Below, piece by piece: positions 1 through 11,253 of a stretch of DNA of 64,000 nucleotides (its first letter is position 1; each line of letters opens with the position of its first letter). Under the pieces are notes generated by a model that did no database searches, was not told where the DNA came from, and worked only from the letters and a program-made list of their open reading frames with translations. Both the position numbers and the translations under genes were made by a program. Source of the DNA: Aquatica leii. Its lineage: Eukaryota > Arthropoda > Insecta > Coleoptera > Lampyridae. The stretch covers positions 21,948,354-22,012,353 of the forward strand of contig CM069432.1 of the NCBI GenBank assembly GCA_035610365.1, written 5' to 3'.

Positions 1-1639
1 CTCTTTTTGGGCGAGCGATAGTTTCGTCTTGCGGACTCCCACTTCCTCTGGTTCTGTGTCTGCCAAAACCATCGCTATTGCATTCTTCACATGTCTTGGT
101 AATCCTGTGTACGTTTTTTGATATGTGGGATTACTAATTCAAACCCAAGTTTTTGCAAAAATAATCTCCTTCGTGATGTTTTCCCTTTTTCTAAATTTTC
201 AAACTTTGTAGTGTATAGAATAGATGCATTTATGGCAGCAATATCAAAGAAATTAAAAAAGAGAACAAGAGGCCAACGATTTGTATTTCTTTTGCATAAG
301 TATTCCTTCACCATTTTATCGACGTTGTCCACAGCTCCTTTGCAGCTATTATAGTCCAAGATAACTTCCGGTTTGTAACTGAGGTCTTCTCCGGACAATT
401 CCAAATCTTGGTGTTGCGTTGAAAGTAGCATAACGCTTCTATATTTTTTAGGTACGTAAGATACTAAAATTGTGTCTTCTCCATATAGAATTTCGCTTGA
501 GTATTCTGCTCGATTTCTTTTTGGCAAAAATTCTTTTAGCATTTCTCTACGTGTTTTACGAATTGTTCCGGTCAAGGTTTTTGATTGCTGCGGTAGCTTC
601 TTCGCCAAAGACATAGACGTAAAAAAAATATCTGTGGTAATACCATAATCCTCTCTCAAACCCTCAACCAAATCCAAAATTACCCGCTTCCCCAGAAATG
701 AAATTTTATACTCGTGCATAAAGCGATAAAATTGTGTTTTACCTTGTTCCCGTTCTTGAGCGTTGTCTACGATTCCAGTATATATTTGGAAATTCCAGCA
801 ATATCTGTTACTAACATCGCATAAAGCCCAGATTTTAATTCCGTATTTATCTGGTTTCGACTTCATATACACTCGAAAGAGACATTTTCCACGGAAAGGA
901 ACAATTTGTTCATCAATACATACTTCAGCATTAGGGTTATTCGATTTTTTGCAATTTGCAGCGAGAATATCGTGAATGTTACGAATAGCTGCTAATTTAT
1001 CTGTTGCCCGTCGTTCTTCTCGGGTGTCCATATCGTCAAATCGAATGTAATTCAAAAGGTCTCTCATTCGGTTACGAGACATTGCAGCACAAAAAATTGG
1101 TCTATGGAGAGACATGTATTTCGTACTCCACAGCTCCAATATTGGTTCTTGGCGTGCTTTCAAACTAACAGCTAGAAGCAGTAATCCGAAAAATGCATGT
1201 AACTCATCCGCATCTACTGACTTCCACGTATCGCCTACAATTCTTCTAGCTCGAATGTTTCTTTCTTTAAGTATTATGTCTATAATGCCTTCCAAGATAA
1301 ATAAATGGAAAGCATCTAGGTATGTTGAAATATGTTCACTGAATTCTGTTAATCCTGGCGGTGTTTTTAGAATATTTCGCTGATTTCGTCTTCTAACATG
1401 AGGCTTATCTTTTTTCCATATGGAACCATCTTTACCCACCAGTATATCTTTATCATTGGGCGAATTATCATCACTCCATCTTCTTAAAAACTTCCAATCG
1501 GATTTACATCAGGTATACTTATTTCTTCAAATTTGGCATCACTATCGTCAGATAGAATTTCATCTTCAATTTCATTCAGTAAATTAATATTGCTAGCTAT
1601 TTCTTCCACTTCACGCTGAGACAAATATTTTCTAGCCAT
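1..1639 (-). pseudogene. piggyBac-like transposase, two frameshifts
   Basis: This is a DDE transposase of the DDE_Tnp_1_7 (piggyBac) family that would excise and insert DNA at TTAA. The longest open piece, 87-1439 (450 codons), holds the catalytic core. The first Asp is in CIDEQIVPFRGKC (about residue 174), the second in ITTDIFFTS, and the last Asp pair in AVDNVDKM; all family positions look present. The true start is probably the ATG at 1637-1639. It opens an acidic N-terminal stretch typical of the family that hits a stop at a T-run near 1484-1490, then resumes in another frame. A second one-base shift near 103 throws the C-terminus out of frame; homology continues left to the window edge. 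The cysteine-rich tail is not visible here. Confidence 0.88.
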
Positions 1640-1838
1640 AATTCAACAACTATTTCCAATCAAATGTAATAACACAGCAGACACACTTTTCAACTGATTC
1701 GAACAAACTCACCGAATGTAATGACTAAAGACGGAATGGTAGTAATCATGATTCAGACGAATAACACGTTGAAACACGTTGAAACAAGCAGATTAGATGA
1801 CAAATGCAGACAAAATATTAGAATTACTTTTTAGAACG

Positions 1839-2055
1839 TCGGTTACCAAGTGGGGTCAAATATGACCCCAACGACAATATTTTTTTTACGTCGCAAAACA
1901 AATAACAATTGAAAAATTTGTTATATATTATTAAACATTGTTGGAAGAAACTCAGCTAAAAAAATATTGGGTTCAGTTGTAAAAAAACTTAAGAAAAGAC
2001 AACAAAAACATCACGATGTCTGGGGTCAAAAAAGACCCCAATGGTAATCGGAAGG
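1839..2055. repeat. piggyBac terminal and subterminal inverted repeats
   Basis: Two related segments face each other: 1839-1870 on the plus strand and 2021-2055 on the minus strand. Both contain a C[GA][AG]TTACCA-type box followed by GGGGTC, a 6-nt loop and GACCCC. Each is therefore itself a near-perfect palindrome as well as half of a larger inverted repeat. Subterminal repeats of this kind are known transposase-contact sites in piggyBac relatives; binding here is inferred. Confidence 0.6.
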
Positions 2056-2175
2056 TTAAATGTATATTCATGAGAATTTAAGATAACCTACTTAAATTCC
2101 ACGTGATAGATTAAAAATAACTACAGTTAAAATCCATTCTAAATATTGATGAAAGATGTTTTGAAATCGGGCGTT

Positions 2176-2234
2176 ATCTATACTAATATTATAAAAACTT
2201 GCAAACTTTACTTTTTTATAATATTAGTATAGAT
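2176..2234. repeat. Perfect 21-bp inverted repeat (hairpin)
   Basis: Positions 2176-2196 are the exact reverse complement of 2214-2234, with a 17-nt spacer. The arms are AT-only except for one C/G pair. It may be a tiny MITE remnant or a cruciform-forming repeat; no target duplication was recognised. Confidence 0.6.
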
Positions 2235-4325
2235 TACAAAAGAGCATTCTATAATAACATTAATCGCTAGTTTATCTAATCTATTTCTTTAGCTAATTAA
2301 TTTATCAAAATTAAGCTTTGTTTGGTAAAATATTTTTTTTGTGTTGCGTATGCATCAATTTCCTTTGTTTTTGTTATGCGTGTTTGCCAGTCTTTAATAT
2401 TTTGTTTTGCCGGATGTTTTTCTAAATTGGTCTTGTAAAATACAATTTTAAATAAGTGTTTAATTAATCTTTCATTACAAACCGTTATGGATTTTTTACG
2501 TTTAATTAAATGTAAACCACGCTGCAATACGTAACGCGAAGTTATTCCTTTCGAGAATAAACGATTTTGATAAAATAAATTTTCTGAATTCTGTCGTGTT
2601 TTCTAGTATTGCCACTTAGATAAAAGGTACTTAGTTGAATAATTACTAACTTTTTCTTTATTTATATACAGAGTGGGGCAACATAACCGCCACGGAAACC
2701 TGTTGAAATTCTCAATTTTTTTCTACACATATATGAAAAAATCAATATTAAAGTTATGTTTTTTTATGGAACACCTTATATTTTATAGTTTTTTTTAAAT
2801 CTAGAGATAAAATAAAAGAATGTTGCAATAAGATTAACTATACATAACAATCTTTTTGAAAAAATAAATAATAAAATACCCAAACTTAAATTAAAAATTT
2901 AATTTTGCTACATTTATGAGGGTGGGAATTATACAATTGCCGACTGTATTTATAGTAAGGGTTGTTGTGTAAAACAACAAAAATTACAATTACATAAAAC
3001 ACACTGTACTATTAGATCTTAAATGTCTTTAATTAAAAACTAAAAAAAAACATAAACAAAAAAATCAGTATAAACACAACTACAAAACACTTGACATTAG
3101 CATGACATTAGTCAATACGATGATAGTGGGTACCGTTTTAGAATATAAAATTTTGAAACTTAAAGTTATTTGCTCTAAATACGGATTTCAAGCATAGAAT
3201 TTACATTAAATTTGCAACAAAACATGAGCAACTAACCTTAAATTGGACACTTATCTAATTAAATAAGTTCTTGAAATATTTGCGGTTTACTATAATGGTG
3301 TAGGTACCGTTACAACACGTGCATATTATTTACGATTCAATAAACTAGATAAGGGTTTAATTTGATCAAAGAGCGCCCGTATTTAAGCAACCAGTTATAA
3401 GGAGAACGCCATACGTCTGAAAACATTAATGCTTTTCTGTAATCAATAAATTTATTAGATTCATTTATTGCAAATTGTCCAACAAAAATAAAATGGTTTT
3501 TTACGAAAAGAAGTTGAATATTACAATTTTTAAGCAAAAAAGCGCAAAGGGTTGTTGCAAATATCGTTGGCAGATTTGATAAACATATAAAGCGACAAGT
3601 GGAATGTAAATAAATTCTGTAGGATTGACCTAAATACAACATTTTAACGTCGTATCATAGATATAAATGAGACTTTTATTTTATTGAACATAATGCAGAA
3701 TTAATTATTTTATTTGCGCTTATTTTTTATTTTAATAGACAATAATGCATAATAAAAAGAAGTAGGGTTCATTTTGGTTGTTCAATATTTGAGCGTGTTC
3801 ACAGAAAAAATAAAAAGAAATGTATTTTGAATTTTGTAATAGAATTAATTACTTAACTTTCTTTTTACTTACAAATAAAATTATTTGTTTTGTAATCGTG
3901 ACGTGTCTATAATTCAGAAAAGTAAAGAAATCTTTTAATTTGCGTTAGATTTTTCTGCGAAAGTATTTTATTTATCGAAAACAAATTTTGATTAATGGAA
4001 GAAAAAATATTTCTTGGAACATGAGCTTGTTTTCAAATCTTATGTGCTTTTTGGTTGTAGATTTTACAAGTGACCTATAGTAATATGTGGCCGTTGGGGG
4101 ATTTCATTTTTTAATGTAACCGTATCTTGATTAAAATGTTTCTCGTTTTCATAGCTAACATTTTCGTATTTTTTTTTATGTATCTGGCAATTATTATTAT
4201 TATGTACGTTGTAACACTTTTTTACTTATTTTATCATTTCCCTTGTCTAGCGTAAGCAAGCAATAGTCTTATAATTATTGCGATACTATTTCTTTAAACA
4301 TTTTTAACATTTTTATTATAGTGCC
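2235..4325. other. AT-rich spacer, no supported gene
   Basis: This is very A+T-rich sequence with many homopolymer runs. Short open frames (for example 2297-2527 and 3337-3642, both minus) have no recognisable domain. I see no transposon ends here. Confidence 0.5.
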
Positions 4326-4722
4326 ATGTCAGTTTGTTGCATATCGTTATTTATGCATTTGTTTAAAAGAATACTTCTAATTAAAATTCACGCCTTCACT
4401 GGCTTGCCGCCTGCACGGTCTTGTAACGCCTATCGTTTACAACATTTACGGGGGGAAGAGCGCGAATCAAAAAGAACTTTCATTCATCCATTTACATACT
4501 TGAGATCGCTAGGAACGTTGAATCGTATCAGGGCGTCATCCGCTACATTGTAAGTGTTTTTTTCTTTTTACTTAATTTTCCTCGTTGGTTTTATTACGTT
4601 TTTAGCGAGGTGCTGATGAAGAATTGTTTAATATACTAATTGAAATAATAAATTTTGTGAATCGTGTGACTTTTTCAATAGTGTCGACATGTTACTTTCT
4701 TCTACCACGCGGCTTTTTGTGA
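4326..4722 (+). CDS. Possible small spliced gene or terminal exons
   Basis: A canonical short intron is suggested: donor GTAAGT at 4550 and a T-rich tract ending TTTTTAG at 4605 (56 nt, typical of insect introns). One frame is open from 4427 to the donor (41 codons), then in phase 0 from 4606 to a TGA at 4720-4722 (38 codons). A second frame starts at an ATG at 4326, crosses the same intron in phase 2, and stops at 4637-4639. An AATAAA follows at about 4647. The exon is GC-richer than its surroundings. I do not recognise the protein in either frame. It could be the last exons of a host gene, a noncoding RNA, or chance. RNA evidence would decide. Confidence 0.25.
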
Positions 4723-4956
4723 TATATAGACCTGTGTGAATTATTATTGTTTCTTCATAGATAGGAATACTCAGCTAGTAACCTCCAAAAGCTTTATAAT
4801 CTAAGTCAATGGGTTATCAACTGTAGACTTTGCTTTATCTCTAAAAGCAGGGGTGACGAAAGACGACTCTCGCCTCCTTCTAAAATTTTCTTAGTATTTA
4901 TTGTATAGTAAAGTTTCTTAATTGTATTTGATTTTCTAATTATCAGCCTTCAGCAA

Positions 4957-5630
4957 TTGTCTCATGAACGTCTCATCCTGAACCATCTGTCTCCCCTGAT
5001 CGAAGAACACCTAATCCCAGAACAAGCTGGCTTCCGCCCGGGAAAATCCTGCACGGGACAGACACTCAACCTCACCCAGCACATAGAAGATGGTTTTGAA
5101 AAAGGGAAAATCACAGGCGCAGTATTTGTAGATCTCTCAGCTGCATACGATACTGTGAACCATAGGATGCTCCTCTCGAAGATCTACGTGGTAGTCGTGT
5201 GTCATACACGACTACCACCTAGTGCAAGTCATCAAATCGCTATTGGAAAACAGACGATTCTATCTAGAACTCTGCAAGCAGAAGAGCCGCTGGAGACGGC
5301 AGCAGAACGGCCTCCCTCAGGGAAGTGTGCTAGCACCGACCCTCTTCAATATCTACACCAACGATCAGCCCATCCACCCTAATTGCAGGAGTTTCTTATA
5401 TGCTGACGATCTGTGCGTCACAGCACAGGAGAAAGAGTTCACCACCATCGAGAGAGTCCTTACATCTGCTCTATCGAACCTCTCGACCTACTACAGCAAG
5501 AACTACCTGAGACCAAATCCGACCAAAACACAGGTAACTGCTTTCCATCTGCGCCATCGGGAAGCAAACCGGAAGTTACGCATTACCTGGAATGGTACGG
5601 AAATAGAACACCACCAGAACCCAGTGTACC
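4957..5630 (+). pseudogene. LINE reverse transcriptase fragment
   Basis: The N-terminal part carries RT motifs: EQAGFRPGKSC and VFVDLSAAYDTVNHRM, with the first catalytic Asp. After a frame break near 5188-5218 come QNGLPQGSVLAPTLF and the catalytic YADD box at about 5400-5411. The frame continues to NPVYL, where the solo LTR begins at 5631. The break coincides with a 31-bp palindrome (13-bp arms) that copy 2 cannot test because it starts further downstream. Endonuclease and ORF1 are absent, as expected from 5' truncation. It is not functional. Confidence 0.85.
5188..5218. repeat. 13-bp perfect palindrome inside the RT fragment
   Basis: Positions 5188-5200 and 5206-5218 are exact reverse complements around a 5-nt loop. 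The right arm matches the expected RT coding sequence (the reading frame resumes there). The left arm therefore looks like an inverted copy that replaced the original bases. This is the signature of a replication template switch. Confidence 0.6.
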
Positions 5631-6753
5631 TGTAATAAAAAATACAGTGACGGAATAAAGAACGTATAATAAAAAGTAAAAATACATTTAATGAATGCAA
5701 AATAATAATTTGACCACGGCAAGCAATCGTAAGCACAGACCTCTGGGTGATGGGTTGAATGGAAATAATTACAAAGACATGAACTCCGTTAATTTATTAA
5801 CTATACTTAATTAACTATTTACATTAAAGAACAATATTTGAATTAAACATATTAGAAATAAAACAGGATTTAAAATAAAATATTAGGACGCCAACCACCT
5901 ATTGGTGATGAATAAAAAGCGTAAAATCTTACATCTAATTATTAATTATTGATATTATATGCAAATGTCGTAAACGTTTGATTTGTTATCGAGTGAAAAG
6001 TTTTAATTACACAATTTACACTGCTTGAATGTAAAATGTAACTTAATTCCAATTGACTCACCATGTTTAATATAACGTTATCGGATATCTTCTATTTTTA
6101 GCACATCTTGTTTAACGTGATAAAATTCTTCAACAGGAATAAACCCAGTGTATAATAAACTTCAATAACTGATAATCCATTAATTAAACGACAAATCCAA
6201 AAATGAAAGATCCAGTTAAAAACGAAATACCAGTAAATAAAAAGATCCAGAATAAAAATCCAATAAACGAAAAGATCCAATAAAAAGAAAAGATCCAAAT
6301 AAAAAGAAAAGACCCTAAATATAAATAATTAGAATGCTTTTTTAAATGACATGCTGTACTCACGCTGCAATTAGCAACGGTCTTCAAAATAAATTCCTTT
6401 GTCTTAACTATTGCGCAACATTGCGAAGTCACTAAAAATGTTGAATTCAATAGAAAAATTATATCAAAATAAAGGTAAACTCACCAATAATTAGATGGAA
6501 TGAATAAAAATTAAATTGCATAGGTTTTTACGCCATAATCAAGAAAATTTTGTCTTCCTCGCATCACACACGTGAACTGCGCGAGATGTTCACACGGAAG
6601 TGGAAGTTTTTAAGCTACAACTCAGGTAGATTTGAAACAACGCGACGTTGCCACTGTTGCCAAACTGAATAAATTTACGTGCAATATTAGTTACAAAAAA
6701 TAAATGAATGTAAAATTGAATTTTAATGTAATGAATTCAAACGGGACGTTATA
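5631..6753. mobile_element. Solo LTR (1123 bp) inserted in LINE copy 1
   Basis: The insertion is defined by comparison with LINE copy 2, where the flanks are continuous. It is bordered by a 4-bp direct repeat TACC (5627-5630 and 6754-6757), the size made by Ty3/gypsy integrases. It starts TGTAAT and ends GTTATA: a TG start, but a TA instead of the canonical CA end. No ORF of note lies inside. An AAAGATCC-type array sits at about 6190-6315. Orientation is uncertain. Confidence 0.65.
6190..6315. repeat. Imperfect A-rich array with GATCCA/GATCCC units
   Basis: Units of roughly AAAAGATCC(A/C)AATAAA recur about six to seven times with variable spacing. The array lies inside the solo LTR and gives rise to an artefactual hydrophobic frame on the minus strand. 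Confidence 0.6.
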
Positions 6754-6754
6754 T

Positions 6755-7554
6755 ACCTCGGAGTCGTCTTCGACCGGACCCTGACTTATAGGACCCACGT
6801 GGAAAAGACGAACGGGAAAGTCAGCGCTCGGAACAATATCCTCAGAAAACTGGCCAACACCAAGTGGGGCGCCAACCTGACCACCCTGCACTCTACTGCA
6901 CTCGCGCTCTGCTACTCCACAGCAGAATTTGCGTGCCCAGTTTGGGAGCGGTCATCTCATGCGAAAAAACTCGACCCGGTGCTCAACGAGAGCTGTCGCT
7001 ACATCACGGGATGCCTGAAACCGACACCCATCAACAGCCTCTACCTATTAGCCGGTATTGCTCCACCAGACATAAGAAGAAATGTAGCGAGTAGGCGGGA
7101 AAAACTGAGGCAACTAGAGGACCCCAGACATCCATTGTACGGCCATACCAACGTCGACAAACGCCTAAAATCCCGAAAAAGCTTCATACCCGAGAAACCC
7201 CTGGACTCAACAGCTAAAGCAGCGAGGTTGGATTCATGGCGCGAACGCGTTAAAAACACCGACGCAATCGACGGTACCAGCCTAGAAGTGGGAGAACACC
7301 TACCCGCTGGCGGTGATCTGGACTGGACTACGTGGAAAAGCCTAAACCGCCTACGCACTAGAACTGGCAGATCCAAAGTCAACATGACCAAGTGGGGGTA
7401 CTCTAGCGACAGCGATTTATGCGACTGCGGGGAAAGACAGACCATGGAACATCTTCCGATCTGCCGACTCCTCGACGAAAAATGCACCATGGAGGACCTC
7501 ACCGCAGCCACCGACAGGGCCATAGCCTGTGCCCGCCACTGGAAGGACATATGA
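6755..7554 (+). pseudogene. LINE ORF2 C-terminal part, copy 1
   Basis: This piece continues the LINE reading frame after the solo LTR (YLGVVFDRTL...). It holds the RT thumb/connection region (CYSTAEFACPVWERSSH, RYITGCLKPT, LYLLAGIAPPDIRR) and ends with a Cys/His box CDCGERQTMEHLPIC (about residue 210 from the 6799 ATG), followed by a TGA at 7552-7554. This Cys/His box is common in CR1/Jockey-type ORF2 proteins. The piece is open throughout, so it is cut off from its RT only by the LTR insertion. Confidence 0.85.
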
Positions 7555-7592
7555 AACTTTTGGTTTAAGGACTCGAGAAGAAGAAGAAGCAA

Positions 7593-9101
7593 TTGTTTAT
7601 ATAGAATACACCGTATTACTTGTTCTAATTAATCGAAGTATAGATTATACTAATGTATGTTACATTTAGTTGTAATTTTTAAATTATCTATAACCTTATG
7701 TAACACAGTTTGTCTTCAGCACGTTGACGTGACACCCGTCAAATTTTTTCAATCATTTAGAATGCAAGCAAAGTCAAAGTTAGGCACATAACGTCATATG
7801 TACGTAAGCTTACATACTACGCATACTTTCGTCTTTAAACATTTAAGAAATAGTAAACATTGCTATTTGTGACAAGGAATTTTGGTGAGATAAGTTTTAG
7901 CACTCAGTTTTTTCTTTGCTATTAATTATAATTATGGATTATCAATTGGTTTTGCGACTGCATGTAAACAAAGTAGTTGATCGAGTACGTTTGAAGTTAC
8001 GGTGATTATAAATTACATTATTTGCTCTTCGACTATTTAAATTTTATTATTTTGTTAAAATCACATACATCTAGTGCATTGAATATAATTAGCTGTACGA
8101 AGTGTTGCTTGATTTAAGGAGTCTGCATCAGTATTATTAATTGTGATATTTGTCTACGAATCTCTAACCACTATTTATTTACTATGGTTCTACTTTGTTT
8201 TAACTCTTATCTTTTGTTTGAAATAAATATATTCTTGCTATAAAGTTTCGACAATACTCGTTATTAGGACTGAACTAAATTGTTAATTTTATTGTTGAAT
8301 TTCTCAAACATAAGTTGATGTTAATTCAACAGGGAATAATAAAACTTAGTGATTTTCAATCACGAACAAAACGCACATTATTCAATAATTTTTTTAAGTA
8401 TGGCCCCACTATAATTTTTATAACAGTTATTAACACCAACCTGAACAACACTACTGAATTTTTTAAAAAGTGCGTTTTTTGAGAAATACAAATTTGAAAT
8501 TACAATTCAAATTTTGAAAAAACCCCTATTGAGTCATATCTATGTCATATGAAAGCTCTTAAAAGATCTTTACATAGCTGTGTTCTAAAAACCGTTTGAG
8601 ATATTAGGCTGAACTTTTGTATTTTTCATAGTCTAACTTATGTACCAAATTTTATCACAATCTGAGATAGTGAGATTTAGTCACTGTGTTAATTTGACAG
8701 GGAATGATTCGGGATGAACTAGGAAAGGGTACAGATATATAAAATTCTGAATCTTCTACTGAAAAAAATAGAAACTGTATTAGGCATGCGTCGGAAAGGA
8801 AAGATCATTGCATAGGCGCTGAGAAGCATGGGGGTTAATAAAAAAAATCTGTGGTTTACTCGGGAATGTAACAAAATAAGATTAACTATTTACCCTTTCT
8901 ATAAAAAAAGGGACCCAAACTTGTAACAAATTATCGAGGGAATGAAAGATGCGTTTCTTAACTAGTTGAGTTGTATGGAAGTCTTCACAACTTTTTTGAC
9001 CACTTGGGTTGACGAAGGATAGGGAAGCTAGAGTTTGGTGTATGAAACTCGTTAGTGAGCATTTTGACGCGGAGGTTGGGTTAGGGGACTAATATCAGAT
9101 G
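7593..9101. other. Noncoding, AT-rich; no gene seen
   Basis: No ORF with recognisable domains was found. The stretch 8446-8650 has the phrasing of dispersed insect repeats (runs resembling AAAGCTCTTAAAAGATCTTT and ACCGTTTGAGATAT), but I have no second copy in the window to prove it. Confidence 0.4.
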
Positions 9102-9160
9102 CTGAACTTAAATCCTGCAAAGTCTAAAGCAATTGTGTTCAGGAAGGGTGGTAGTCTGGC
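9102..9160 (+). pseudogene. Tiny decayed reverse-transcriptase fragment
   Basis: A short frame reads LNLNPAKSKAIVFRKGG, which fits the conserved segment of non-LTR RTs that follows the YADD box. Flanking sequence is too decayed to extend it, and the surrounding 8.9-9.7 kb is unusually G-rich. It could be chance, but the match to the motif is good. Confidence 0.35.
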
Positions 9161-9838
9161 TCAATATTTCTTTCACATTGAGACTGCTTTATTGCAGAAC
9201 AAAAAGTTATAGCTATATCTGATAATATAGTTACTTTAACATATTGGCTAGGTGAGTGGTCAGAAAAAATATTTCACAGAGCAGCGAAGTGCCCCAGTTA
9301 GATGTATGCTTAAAAATTATTTTGTCAGCAATGTGGGATGGAGCAAAAGAGTGGGCTGATAGGATAAGAGAGTAGCAGGAAAGGCTCATAAACATAGAGG
9401 TAGAATGTTATAACAATAATAAACAACTCGTCCATAGTCTGGGACAGGACAGCTAACTGAAAGTAGTCTGTGGTCGAAGTTGTAGATTTAAATAGCAAGC
9501 CGTGACTCAGGAGTTCTTTTTGTAGCCTAGAAAGGATAAGGATGTGCTTCGTTTTGTTGGGGTTGTCTGTTTTGGGGGAAGTAAGGAGGTGGTGGATGGA
9601 CGACCCTGGTTCTCTTTGGGCGAGGTAAGAGCTAAATGGCAAAGATTTTGTTTGTCTGTGGGGAGGAGGTGCATCACAAGAATGAAAACTTAGATGGGGC
9701 CTTGTGCAGGACTTCAATTACAGCAGTTGATACATTACTGTTTAATTACAGTTTATTTATTGTTTTGTAAAAATTAAAAACAATTAACTGTGAAGCGGAG
9801 GAGAAACATTAAAGCCTCCATGTTAAACATAAAAACTC
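9161..9838. other. Noncoding, locally G-rich
   Basis: Positions 9320-9720 are G-rich on the plus strand and give an open minus-strand frame without recognisable domains. I see no repeat ends. Confidence 0.4.
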
Positions 9839-9925
9839 TTAAAGAAAGATCCACGATTTTAAAAAAAAAGACAAGACTGGAAGTAACACATAGAAACTTT
9901 TCGGGAATCGCATTTCTGCAAACAC

Positions 9926-11239
9926 TGTTACAAGCTTTTGGTATTTTACGAACCTGCACGGCCAACTCACAATAGTCGGTGAGAGGGGTAGGTTCACAAG
10001 AAATATATAAAAGGTGTTTCAGGGCGCCAGAGCTTATCCCAAAGTAACTTCTGTCCCGCTCCAGACAGACGGTTCACACTTGTAACAAGATATTAGGTTC
10101 GTAATTCTTCTACTCGGCTGTTCGAGTAGCCAACGTTTGTTATTAGATAACGACGATCCAAAGAGACAGGTATGTTATCATAAAAGAACAAGTAACCACA
10201 ATAACAACTTTAATCTAGAATCGTTCTTGATTATCACAGGTATATCGAATTCTCCTTACAGAAATGCCAGTAGTATCGGCAACACACAGTACATAAGTAA
10301 ATTACAGTGAACATGAATAGCGAAGAATAGGTTATAGTAAATATCATTTGTATACAGCATGCGAGATACACGAAATAATGATAATAAGTACGGCATTAAT
10401 ATTACAATATCATAATAATTATGGGTAGTACACAGCATACGTAACATAAGCAAATTTACTAATTAAATGGTAATCCAATTACGTTAATCATTACGGAATT
10501 ACTATTAGCGAAAGTTTCGTGAGTGACCTTGTTGACGACGAAATAAGATACATAAACCACTTACCACAAACACAGGAACTTCCACTCGTACGAAGAAAGT
10601 ACTTTCCTCGGCAAGCTATCCTGTAAGCACTCTGAAATAGCAAGTCGTGTCAAACTAATTCCTCACGAAAGTGAAATCTACAAAATGATTAGTTATATTT
10701 AACTCAAATACATAAGGCCAAACCCGGTCGTCGTGTGCTGTTATACCCCGACGAAAACGGTGGTTACGCAGGTATCTGCCGCCTGAGTAGAACCTCGACA
10801 ATTGTAGTTAGCTCTTCGGTGCATTAAATTTTTGCCATATGTCGTATGCCTCAGATTACATTCATCCGACGAAATTATTATTCGAAATTGATTCTTCATC
10901 AATAGTTAACGACTAGGAACGAATACCCGCACGTGGCGGAACGGCTATTAAATTACGAGAAATTACCACAGAGTTTTAATAAATGACAGCTATTATCTTA
11001 CCCGGTGACGACTCAAACGTATTATAAGCGTAATACCCTTATAAATTGGTCCCCATGACGGTGGATGAGTTTAAAAGATTTCAATCGCCAGTTCACCGGC
11101 CAATTTATGCAGTTTTCAAGTTGAAGAATTCGTCGTAAATGACAGTCACGCGTAAAAGATCGGTAGGGGGCGTCCAAACCGTAAGCTAATTTTACGTCAA
11201 AATACATAGGCGTACGCAATGAAAATTTCGACCGTAACA
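9926..11239 (-). repeat. 3' LTR of the gypsy element (family A)
   Basis: On the element strand it begins TGTTACGG and ends GCTTGTAACA, with inverted ends TGTTAC/GTAACA. It is the same length as the 5' LTR. It contains a short stem (CTACTCG/CGAGTAG near 10110-10130). A strong TATATAAAAGG motif at 10004-10014 lies on the strand antisense to the element. Confidence 0.95.
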
Positions 11240-11253
11240 GATTCCCCCCCAGC
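11240..11253 (-). promoter_or_regulatory. Polypurine tract
   Basis: Directly upstream of the 3' LTR, the minus strand carries GCTGGGGGGGAATC, a purine run suited to priming plus-strand DNA synthesis. Its position against the LTR defines element orientation together with the primer-binding site. Confidence 0.7.

Larger units (their letters stand above)
1..2055 (-). mobile_element. piggyBac-like DNA transposon, truncated by the window edge
   Basis: The element reads right to left. Its 5' end is at 2055, directly against a TTAA at 2056-2059, the target site used by piggyBac transposases. On the minus strand the terminal sequence begins CCTTCCGATTACC, and CC-starting ends are usual in this superfamily. 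It is followed by a GGGGTC...GACCCC palindrome. A related inverted copy lies inside at 1839-1870. The transposase gene follows at 1639 and runs left. The other end lies outside the window, so the second TTAA cannot be checked. The assignment rests on transposase homology plus TTAA and is firm; activity is unlikely because the gene is frameshifted. Confidence 0.85.
4957..7592 (+). mobile_element. 5'-truncated non-LTR retrotransposon, copy 1 (CR1/Jockey-like)
   Basis: The element begins abruptly within the reverse transcriptase and ends with a GAA-repeat tail (7571-7581) after the ORF2 stop, so it is a typical 5'-truncated LINE insertion. It is interrupted by a 1.12-kb solo LTR at 5631-6753. 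Copy 2 at 28973-29867 is nearly identical over the shared 3' 0.9 kb and shows what the uninterrupted sequence looks like. The exact clade is uncertain: the RT and the C-terminal Cys/His box resemble CR1/Jockey-group elements. Confidence 0.85.

Noticed and set aside
3337..3642. 101-codon minus-strand frame
   Set aside because: No domain, odd composition and AT-rich surroundings; no splice or promoter context.
6098..6450. Repetitive hydrophobic minus-strand frames
   Set aside because: They come from the A-rich GATCC array inside a solo LTR.
9325..9717. 130-codon minus-strand frame
   Set aside because: It is the complement of a G-rich stretch and shows Ser/Pro/Leu runs without a recognisable motif.
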